A stretch of DNA of 64,000 nt from Tetradesmus obliquus. Taxonomy: Eukaryota; Chlorophyta; Chlorophyceae; Sphaeropleales; Scenedesmaceae. Positions within the stretch are counted from its first letter, which is position 1, and each line of letters starts with the position of its first letter. The stretch lies in contig CP126192.1 of NCBI GenBank assembly GCA_030272155.1, positions 4,932,501-4,996,500 on the forward strand. Reading direction: 5' to 3'. Below are positions 12,008 through 22,187 of the stretch, piece after piece. A program made the translations under genes and the position numbers. The notes below the pieces were generated by a model. It worked only from the letters and a program-made list of their open reading frames with translations, had not been told where the DNA came from and made no database searches.

Positions 12008-12790
12008 ATCCACATGATGTGTTGGATGAACTTCTGGTGCGCGCTGTTCAACGGGCTGTACCTGGCGGTGTCTGGCGTGGGGCAGCAGCTGCTGCTGTTC
12101 CTGACCATGCACACAACAGCAGCGTGGGACGTTGTGCTATTCTGCCTGTGCAACGCGGTGGGGCAGCTGTTCATCTTCTTCACCATCAAGCAGTTTGTTT
12201 CGCTGGTCAACACGCTGATCTGCACCACGCGCAAGTTCTTCAACATCCTGGGCAGCTTGGTACTCAATGCCAACCCGCTGCTGCCGCAGCAGTGGTGGGC
12301 AGTGGGCCTGGTGTTCACTGGCCTCATCACCAGCAGTGTGGATAAGGGCAGCAAGCACCACGGCGCAGGCAAGCAGCAAGCAGGCACCAAGCAGCAGAGG
12401 CGTGCAGCAGTAGGAATGATCGCAGGGTGGTGCAGCAGCAGCAATTGTTCGCAGCAGCAGGGGGTGCAGCAGCGTTGGCAACACGACCAGAAGCTGGCAG
12501 CAGTTTGGTGCTGTTGTAGGCCTCTACTAGCAGCAGTTGCTGCTTGTTTGGTGTGCAGGGGCAGCAAACCGTGTGCATGTTCAGCAGCGGCAGCAGCAGT
12601 AGCGAGAGCGCCATGTGCTGTTATATGTTTGGCATGGCAAATGGCGTCTGCCCTTTCCTTATCCAGGGTGTGTGGTGTCAGCATGATGATTGCATGTTTT
12701 GCCAAGGAGGGTGCTGCTGTTGGGCATCAAAGATTGCACCGTGCATGGCATGTGATGCACAGTGGTCCCTGCTCTGTTCAAGTTGTGTAA
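12008..12790 (+). pseudogene. 5'-truncated copy of the SLC35B1-type transporter
   Basis: From about 12008 the DNA matches the transporter from codon 209 onward (IHMMCWMNFWCALFNGLY... through GSKHHGAGKQ) with few substitutions, several of them silent. The first 208 codons are absent and no matching sequence lies upstream. The normal stop is lost: CAGTAG of the intact gene reads CAGAGG here, so the frame runs on through the homologous 3' flank to a stop at 12790. Homology continues past the old stop to about 12710, so the copied unit was genomic DNA or a transcript including its 3' flank. It is most likely a non-functional fragment. A promoterless expressed C-terminal peptide cannot be excluded. 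Confidence 0.8.
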
Positions 12791-14001
12791 AATGACGAAC
12801 TCTAGACAAAGCCAGGAACCCGAAGGACGCTGGTCATGCACAGCTGCGCACCTTCAAGCAATGCAAAATGTGTTATTGCTCTCTGCACATTAAAATGTTC
12901 CTGCAAGTGGCCTGCCAGTTGGTAAGTGGTGTAACTGCTGATGTGTGCTGGTGCATTGGGATGCGCACTCATACCGGTACAGCACATCGCATTCCGAGGC
13001 ATCTACAATCAGCTGTACGATTGCAGCTGAGGCAGAAATCTTGAATCATGTACCAGTGACACCTCAGGCTGCAATAGGATTTTGTTTCTCTAGTAACCGC
13101 TACAAATAAATAAATCTGTGACACCTGACTCTCTACATACCTAGCTGGTGGCCACATGTGCGGCAGCTTGCTGAGCACGGCCCAGGTGCAAGCTCGGGGC
13201 ACCGCGCAGCCGTGACATGCCATGCATCTTGACGGGCAGGGTTGTAGAAGTCCTAGTCAAAATACAGCAACCCACACCTGCACCACCACGCCAAAAACAC
13301 ACAGCAAACTTTCATGGGCCATCAAACTTTCATGCTCCATGACGTCAAACCCTAACCCGTTGACAAGTAAACAAGCAGTCACACCATATCCAAGTCAACT
13401 TGTCCAAAGACAGTGCTCTGTTGTGAACATCAGGGTCTGAGAGGAAAGACATCGCAACATGCTACGTAGCAGGTGACCTGCAGGCCAGCTGGCTAGCGCT
13501 GGCCCAGCCAGGTGCCGGGCACCCGGTGACTGGTGACCTTGAGTCAAGGCTTGCAAGTTCATGTCAGCCCAACGCTGAGCGTGGCACTGAACGGGCGCCT
13601 CTTTATTTTGACTACAAAAATATATAGCCTGATACCTGACAGAAATCAGTGAAACAATGATTGACTGTCAGTGAAGATAGACCAAAGCTGCGGGCTCCCC
13701 CTGAGATACAGCAGTACCATGACCGCCGTAGTATCACTTTGGAATCTTCTAGTGCGAATAAAGTAGATTTTTGAAAATATTTTTACCGTAGTGAGAACCA
13801 CAGCAATAAGCAACCAGCAACCAGTCACCACACCGTGTTGTTGGGGCTAAGCCCGGCACTGATACGCGTTTGACTCGTTTTTTTGGCTCCACTCAGGCAT
13901 CAGCAGGCACTCCCATCCCACCCAAAATTACTGCATTATAGAACGAACAGGAGGAAGAAAAAAGAATATCGTACAGAACTGGTGCCCTGACGAGCAGTAC
14001 C
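12791..14001. other. Intergenic, upstream of the ammonium transporter
   Basis: There is no coding signal over 1.2 kb. The stretch is A/T-richer than the genes around it, with runs near 13070-13120 and 13610-13780. It must contain the ammonium transporter promoter. I could not pick out a specific nitrogen-response element. Confidence 0.45.
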
Positions 14002-17000
14002 ATGGGCGTCCTCGATAAAGCAAGCCCGACGGTCACCAAAGTGCTAGTGGGATGCCTTTTGGGATGTTTGTTCGCCATCTTCGTGGCCATGTGAGCCCCG
14101 TGGAGCCATGTGATGCACGTGCACGTGGTTTGACTTGACAGCTGCTGTACTGCCTTGACTTTGTTGGCTGCTTCGCCTCCCAGCTCCGCATGCACAGCAG
14201 GCTTCTGTTGTTCCTGAAGCGTCACACTGAAAGTTGCTGCTACTGTTTGTGCTGGCCAGGTGTGTGGCCGCACCCAAGGATCTTGTCAAGGGCGTTGGTC
14301 AGGAGACAGAGCTTGAGGCCATCAACAGCGGTGACACCGCCTGGTTGCTGATTTCCACCGCTGCCGTCTTGATTATGACGCCTGGTAGGTCTGGAGCACC
14401 CCTAGCCACGTGTTCTGGGACCCTGACACATGGCTGTGAGATCTCTCTAGAGCCTTGATCAAGTGGTCATGACCACCCCCACATGCAGAGGGTGCCAATC
14501 CTGTTGTTCTCATAGGTTTTCTTGACATGACCGCCACCAACCACGTACTTGGGCATATTCACATGGCTTTTGTGTTGCCAGGAGTGGGTATCGTCCGTGC
14601 CTGGCACTGCCTCAAAAGCAATATTGCTTTGCGATTAATCGCACACCGTTCAACTCTTGACACATTGCTGTGTGCTGCGCAGGTGTGGCCTTCTTTTACG
14701 GAGGTAAGCTGGGAAGTAGAGCATACTGGGTGCTTGTGCGCGTGTGTCAGCATGTGTCTGGTGCTTGTGCGGGTGTGTCAGCATGTACTGCCTGACTGTG
14801 CCCCATCCGCATGCATGCATGCAGCCTCTATGCACAAGAAATAATCACCTACCTGCAGCCCACAACATTCACGCACTCTTCAGCCCAACATAGACAGCAA
14901 ATGGCGCAATGAGGGTTGATGTACTACTTGTTGCGTAGATACTACGGTTGGGAGCGGCAGAGAGCCAAGCAACTGCTTGTGGGTCTGTGACATACGGCAG
15001 CAAGCTTTGGAATGAATCTGCCAGACTCTGCTCTTGTCTACAGTCAACAACATGGGCGTAGGCGTCACAAACACCAGTGTCACAGGTGCCTGTGACGTTT
15101 GAACTGCTTTCTGAGCTGGCTGTGTTTCTTTGCAGGCCTTGCCCAACACAAGAACTTCGTCTCAACAATCATGCAGGTATGCCCGGCCTGGCATGCAAGA
15201 CCAGCAACACTGCTCTAGTATTGTACATGTCGTGTATCACAGACTGACCCAGCACGGCCTCGTTGACGTGCATCACACTGCTGCGGCCTCAAGCAATCAG
15301 GCTCGGCATTGTTTGTCTGCATGGCAGCGCAGTTCTTGCAACCACTCCTGCACTATCTGGTTGTCCTCACACTGCTTGCAGTGACAATGATTGGCCAGTA
15401 GCAATGCATGCTAGCGCCTGACCATCATGATAGTGATCACTGGGTCAGTAGTCTGCCTGAGGACAACTGACTCGTGTCATGTGTGCTGCACCATGTGCCC
15501 TCTCTCCATCACTGTGCAGGCGTTCATTCCTCTGGCAATTGTGCCCATTCTGTGGAGCATCATTGGGTGAGCAGCTGTGTCTCACTTGGGCGCTGACACC
15601 CAGTGTGTCCACTCATGTGAAGCAAACACCCACCTGTAGCTGTGAGGATCGTGTTGGGCAGTGCCTGCTGTACGCTACACAACCACTTGTATGCATCTTG
15701 CTGTCTGCAACACTGCCGGGAGTGAGCAAAGCCACAGCCACATCACCGCGCTGCATGTTGCAGCATGACACGCTTGCTGCGAGGTCGATTGACGTGTTCT
15801 ACTGCCCTGCTTGTCCACCTTGTTGTGGTTGCGTCACAGCTTTGGCCTTGCCTTTGGCGATACTGCTGAATACAGCACTGGCGTCATTGGTGATCCATCA
15901 AAGTTGGGCGGTCTTATGTTTGGGGTGGGGGCGGCCCCCCTGGCCAACCTGGCGGCAACAATACCCATGACTGTCTTCTTCATGTTCCAACTGATGTTTG
16001 CTGTGATCACCCCTGCTCTCATCATTGGGGCCATTGCAGATAGGTGAGTGATGGTCTCAGCCGCTAGTGACTGTGCAAGGGATTGGCAGGGCTGGTGTTG
16101 AGGCACCTCTGCGGCACAGGCAGAAGGCGTGCTGCCCGCCCATCATTGAGCCTGCTGCCCGCTTGTTATCAGGCTTGCTCCCTGCCCCTTTCATAAATCC
16201 AGGGAAGTGTCGCCCCCCTGACCCGGTTTCCCAGTCGACTGGCCGGCCAGACAAGGGGCCTGGGCTTGGCTGGGCAGCAAGGCTGATGGTGTGCCAGGGC
16301 CTGCTGCACAGCTTGAAGAGCGTCTGAGTCAGCCCCAACTATCTGATGGGCACCACGCAATTGTTATGGGTCTTGCTCCCGGGAGTTGTGTTCTCAACCT
16401 GCCCCCAAACGGTTTGATGTTCCTGCTGAGCTGGACCTGCGTCTTGTTGTGTTGTTTCACCAGGATGAACCCCAGCGCATTGTGCATCTTCATCGGCCTG
16501 TGGCACCTCATCGTGTACTGCCCCATGGCTCACATGGTGTGGCATCCCACAGGTCTCATCAGGAAGCTGGGTGTGCTAGACTTTGCCGGTGAGTGACACT
16601 GGTCAGTGACTCATGAGTGATGACTGATCAGTGACTCATGAGTGATGACTGATCAGTGACTCATGAGTGATGACTGATCAGTGACTCATGATCATGAGTG
16701 CCACTGGCACAGCCACTAAGTCGCTGCAAGCCCTCGGCGTTGAGCTGTTGAAGGTTCCGTTCTAGCGCAGGCATCACCAGAAGTTGGCCGACTGCGATTT
16801 TCGTACCCGTGGACCCAACAATCTGCATCTTTGTCTGGTCTGGCGAGCACAGCCTGAGGTCTGTGCACCTGAGTGCTGTGTGTTTATGTGCTGCAGGTGG
16901 ACTGGTGGTGCACATCACCAGTGGTTACGCTGCTCTGCTGGCTGCCGTGTACCTGGGGCGCTCCAAAAAGAGTGTGGCACCTGAAATGGGGTGCTCCGGC

Positions 17001-19114
17001 TCTGAACATGTCAAGGAGCCTGCTAACGTGCCTATCGTGATGCTCGGCACAGCTCTTCTGTGGTTTGGTTGGTTCGGGGTGAGTGGGCTGTACAGGGGTG
17101 TCACTGACATGGAGCACAGCCGCTGCCCTTTGCAACGGCCCCAAGCATTGGGCCGGTGAGATTTCTCAACAGCACAGCACTGTGTTTGCATGGAGAGGGT
17201 GCCTCTTCGTGAGTGCTGCAGCTGACGCACTCGTGCAGTACTAGTAGCCTGCGTAGTTGCCAATTAAAGTGACTGTATGTAGTGGTATGTGGACACATGA
17301 GTTGCAATCAGCCATTGCCACTCAGCAAGGACAGTCATTATGTATAACAAAAGCGCAGGAGGGCAAGTACCTTGACCTTGGTAGAGAGATATACCTTGAT
17401 CATCGTAGTACGGCCCGCGGTGGCTGAGCTGCGGATGTGACATACCATGTGTGCGGCACACGCACATGATGTCTGCGGCCGACGCGTATCCAAGCCTTGC
17501 TTGCTGCCTCGCTTCCTTCCTTGCTTGCTGCTGCCACAGTTCAATGCAGGCAGTGCTGGGGGTGCTGGTGTGATTGCAGGCCAGGCCTTGCTCAACACTA
17601 ACGCTGCCGCTGCCTCAGCCATGTTGACTTTCATGCTCATCGTAAGTGGCCGGCAGGGGCAGGGGGATTAGTCACATGCTGACCACCATTATGATGAATG
17701 AGGCTTGTGTGGTCGTGCAACCGTCGGGGGCAAACCACTTGGCAGCTTGTTGCATGCAATCATAACCAATTGGCTGGCTTGGCTGGTAAAGCCAACCTGC
17801 GCCTAAGGAAACCCCTCAGCTGTGTGGTGGCTGTCGTCTTTTTGTCCTGTCTTGAGCGCAGGATACCCTCCAAGGCCACAAGATGCGGGCTACAGGTGCC
17901 TGCATTGGCGCTGTAATCGGCCTTGTCACCATCACACCAGCAGCAGGTAGGGATGCACATCACTAGTGAGTAATAGTGCACATCACTAGTGAGTAGTAGT
18001 ACTACTGCACTCAGTCTTGGTCTTAGTTCACCCACAGGTGCCCAGCTTCTAATTCACACCTCGCTAATGCAAGTGATTGCGGGTTGTGTGGGTTTGTGTG
18101 TGGGTGTGTGGGTGGTTGGTGGCTGGGCAAGTACTTTGTCCGTCTGTCAGGGGTAATGAGCACCAACTGCTTTGCTGACGCGAGCCTGAGGGTGGGTTAC
18201 TAACAGCTGTGGGCCTCATTGCTTCCACTCAATGCAAAAGCTTTTGGCATTGTGACAGCGATGTACAACATGCAGTCCTTGTTGTCACCGCCAACCTCTG
18301 GCCTGACCACGCAGGCTATGTCAACATCGGCTCTGCGTTCATTTTCGGCATGGTGGGTTCTGCCGTGTCTGCTGGCGTGATGGTGCTGATGGAAAAGTGG
18401 GGCAGCCGCTACATCGATGACACCCTGGATGTGTTTGCCTGCCACGGTGTCGGCGGCACAACAGGCACAATCCTGTTCAGCCTGCTGAGCACCAAGACAG
18501 TCAATGATGCTGGAGTTGACGGAGCGTACTACGGGAAGTGGAGCGAGCTGGGGTTGACCCTGTTGGTGTTGGTGTGTGTCATTCTCTACGTCTTGGCTGC
18601 AACATGGGCCATCCTCTGGTTCACCAACAAGCTGATCAGACTTCGGGTGTCAGGTGAGCTCAGGAGCTGAAGTCTGTTGGCTCTTGGCTGACAAATTGAA
18701 CTGGATGGTTGCTCAGCCGTATGGCGCATGGCCTTCACAGCGATCATGCACTCGTCTTGTTTTGCCGTACCAAAGATAGGAAGGGGAGGTGCAGCTGACG
18801 CTGCATCACGCTGGCATGGCAGCGCTGCCTCTGCTCTGTCACTCCCTCATCACTGGGTTCTTTCACCTGTGGGAGGAACCTGCCAGGCCAGATTGCCTTA
18901 CTCTAATGCATCTTGTCCCTGTCTGTTGCACCCTGTGTCACCACCGACAGACCTTGAGTTGTTGGAGGGGCTTGACAAGTCCAAGCATGGTGAGCGCGCC
19001 ATGGCAGTGGCAGCCCTGATGAAGGAGATGGAGGAGGCCTCAGTGTACAATGGCAGTGCAACAGCCCGTGTCCGCGTGAATGCGGTGCCATCCATCATGG
19101 GTGACTCAAGCTGA
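14002..19114 (+). CDS. Ammonium transporter (AMT/MEP/Rh superfamily)
   Basis: Twelve exons (14002-14090, 14260-14384, 14683-14703, 15136-15176, 15520-15566, 15840-16043, 16464-16588, 16897-17078, 17540-17641, 17862-17946, 18315-18653, 18951-19114) give 507 residues, a normal length for the family. It conducts ammonium across the plasma membrane, or possibly the plastid envelope, as a trimer of 11-helix subunits. Visible landmarks are FFYGGLAQHKN, FQLMFAVITPALIIGAIADR, the first pore histidine His199 in VYCPMAHMVW, DFAGGLVVHITSG, LLWFGWFGFNAGS, and the second pore histidine His384 in FACHGVGGTTG. The N-terminus is a short hydrophobic segment (LVGCLLGCLFAIFVAM). The C-terminal tail of about 55 residues is charged and probably cytosolic. 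Exon 3 is only 21 nt, and exons 4 and 5 are 41 and 47 nt. The intron after 16588 carries a 25-bp tandem repeat. Confidence 0.93.
16604..16700. repeat. 25-bp tandem repeat in an ammonium transporter intron
   Basis: Three exact 25-bp units occupy 16604-16628, 16629-16653 and 16654-16678, and a partial fourth begins at 16679. Each unit contains TGACTCATGAGT, whose ACTCATGAGT core is a perfect 10-bp palindrome, and the joins create TGATCA. The array lies 16 bp inside the intron that starts at 16589. Confidence 0.9.
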
Positions 19115-22100
19115 GCTTGTGAGCGAAGGAGTGAGGATGGCACGGCCTGGTGTTGTGGGGCTGCTGTGCCAGCGCGAGGGTGGCGCAGTGTAGCCCCAGG
19201 CTTGTATCGCGGAGCTGCTGTGCCGCACCGCCGGCACGGTCAAGAGGGGCCGGCTTGGGGAAGGGGATGTGTCTGATGCAGGGCTGCTGTGCTGGTGTGA
19301 CGGAGAAAGGCACAGCTTTGTTGCGGGGGTTGTGTGCCGGCATCATGCCGGAGGGGCCTGTACGCCTGCCCCTGATACGTGTTGAGAGTCAAGTTGGTTG
19401 TCTGCAGGTGGTGGCTGTTTGTTGTTTGTTCTGCAGCGAAGTTAGGAAGGCTGGCTGACCAGCACTGGTGTGTTGAAATAATAAACGTTCTGTATAACAC
19501 ACTCCATGGGTGTCATGTAATCCTGCGTTGAACTTGAGAGTGCTGGCTGGGTGTCATGTGTGATGCTCATGGCAAGGTGGGAGTGCTATGGGATAGCGTG
19601 TTGCATGCGCCACAGGCACATGGTGTGTTTTGAACGTTGCCAGCAGGTTGAGATTGCTGGTTGGTGGAGAGCTTTTTGCAAGCATCAAGGGCACGTGGTG
19701 CAGCTATGGCATACTGCAAGCGTATGGCATACTGCAAGCAAGATGGGAATGTTGGTTGGGTGTGATACGATGCGAGCGTTGCAAGTTGAGAATGCTGGGC
19801 GACGGAAGCGGGGAGTGGGTGGGAGGGTGAGCAATCTGGCACGCACCAATGGCACTTGTTTTATGATGCTGCAAGGAAGTTGGGAGACCTAATTGGGTGT
19901 GATGTGATGCTGAAAACATGCCCCAGCAGGAATGACAGTGTGCACTGTGCGATGCAGTCTGGTTGTTTGTCTTTTGGGTGCAGCAGGATGCAGGAGCGCA
20001 TATGGCTTGAGCTGCTTCAAGTACTACTAGTAGCCGGTTCCACGGGTTCTTGATGTGACATCGCATGGGTGGTGACTAATGAGTAGCTTGAACGGACGCC
20101 ACCACACTTGAGTGTGCAGATCACCGTGCGTTGTAACAATGCGGATTGCACCGTTCGGGTTAGGCCTTGGCGTAGTCAGCTGCCGGCATGTCGGCGCTGC
20201 CCAGACGACGAGCTGGTGAGGCTGCAGCCTGTTGCCACCAGGCAGCTGCAGCCACAGTGCACGCGCGCATGCCAAAGCTTGTGCTACACGATTTGTCATA
20301 TAGCGTCAGCTGACGCGGCGCTGCGCACTCCTTGTACAGCTGTACGCTTACGTAAGATGAAAACCTTCATCACTGCACCACAAACCTCCTGTTACCTTTC
20401 ACGGCAATAGGCCACTCGTCCTTGCAAAGCTACGCCCGACAATGCCAGCAAGATACCAGCTGCATTGGCGCCATCAGCAGCAGCGCTGCTGGAACGAACC
20501 GACGCCCGGTTGGATTATCAAAGCATCCAGTCAGGACAAAAAAGCACACACACCTTGGATGCACGCACAGCATGCGCAGCATCCACAAACCAGCAAGCAA
20601 GCAGGCGGCAGAACCACACCACACCCCACACAATGCATTGACACTGCCCTCAGGCTGCTGTGCTTGAGCACAATCTGCAACAGCATATGCCAACGCTGGG
20701 CAGTGGGTGCCGGCAAGGATCAGCACCACCCCTATGCACCCAGCAGCGCATGTGGCAGCCCGCATTGCTTGCTAGTACAGCACACTCAGCTTACAACTAG
20801 CAGCGACAGGTGCAGGTGCCTCGGCATGCACTGCGCAGTGCAGCTGGCACCCTATTCCACAGCTGGCGTGCTCAACCCTGCTGCTGCATGCTCACAGCTG
20901 CCAAACACAGCACACCAGCAGGACGCAAGCGAAGGCGCAGTGCCAAGTCTGCAGGTCTAGCCTAGTGCAGCCGCCATGTCAAAGCGTGCTAAGCGACACC
21001 AGACAGCAACACAATGTTGTACAAAAGAGGCCTGGGCGCGGCACCACCAGCAGCCAACCAGCATGACAGTGGCGCACAAGCATGCACAAGACGCTCGCCG
21101 GAGCTTCAGCACCAAGATTGTGCCATCGCCTTTGTATGCTGGTCAAAAGGAAAGAACCATGAGGTGGTTTATGACGTCAAGCCACGCAAGCTGGCAGTTA
21201 ATGCCCCCGGCCAGGTGTCACAAAATAGGGGCGCATGAGCTGCAAATGACAGCCTGCCCATGCCAAAGAAAGTGTTGTCTTGGCTGTCTGGTGCAGCGCC
21301 AGCAAACCTGCAGCATAACGCGACCCACATGCACAGCAGCCAAGCACTGAAACATAGTGCTGCCAGCCACATCGGCGCCTTGCTACGCCAGAGGTGCTGT
21401 TACGGAGCAGATGTCTACTGTGCCTGGCACAGGCGTCAGCCACACACGCCAGCTGCACACATGCCAGCTCCTGAAGAAGATACCAAGCTCTACGCGCATG
21501 CACGCATACGCACACATGCACCAGACATGGATCACACTCAACACCTGGCTGCTGCGTCAAGCAGCCAGCCAGATGTCGAAACTCAACACTCACACATAAG
21601 GACTCAAAGCAGCAGCAGCGCCCGCCTACAAAAGCTGCACACAACATGCTGTGCAGCAGCTGCGCATTAGCCACATGAAACCAGCGCAGCGCTGCCGGCG
21701 CTGCTGCTGCAGCCTGAATCCCCTTCACCCAAAGCTCCCCTTGAAACCCCGATGTGCATGCTGCTGCAGCCACCCCATTCAATGCCCTGGAAAAACGCAG
21801 CAGCCTTGCTTCTGCCAAGACCTTGCATCTCAGTCGGGTCATGCTTGGCAGTCGCCACAGCACAGGCAGTCAGCACACGCTACAGCGCTGCTGACCTGCT
21901 GCCGCCTGCTGCTGCAGTGCACAGCCGCCACTGCAGACTCCAGCCGCAGCAGCAGCCAATCAAGGTGCAGCAGTACTCCTTCCAGCTGCAGACAGCTGGC
22001 CGCCCCAGCGGACGCCGCTGCCGCACTATCACTGCTGCCGCTGCCGCCGCCGCCGCCGCTGCTGCTGCATGCCCTGCAGCTCTACCAGCAGCTGCCGCAC

Positions 22101-22187
22101 CTGCAGCAGCACTCGCTGCTGCTGCCGCTGCTGCTGCGCCACCGCCAGCATCCGCAGCAGCAGCTGCTGCTGCTCTACGCCAACAGC
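19115..22187. other. Convergent intergenic region, no gene recognised
   Basis: This is 3.1 kb between the 3' ends of the ammonium transporter (+) and CCR4 (-). Open frames of up to about 250 codons occur on both strands, but they are simple-sequence Ala/Gln/Cys/His-rich translations of CAG/CTG triplets with no recognisable domain. A degenerate repeat with a TGGGTGTGAT core occurs at about 19540-19910. The stretch 21900-22187 is dense CAG/CTG/GCC sequence that probably belongs to the CCR4 3' UTR. Confidence 0.5.

Noticed and set aside
13260-13420. CCCTAACCC as a telomere remnant
   Set aside because: It is a single short match with no tandem array.
16604-16700. CRISPR-like direct repeats
   Set aside because: Units are contiguous with no unique spacers, and they lie in an intron of a eukaryotic gene.
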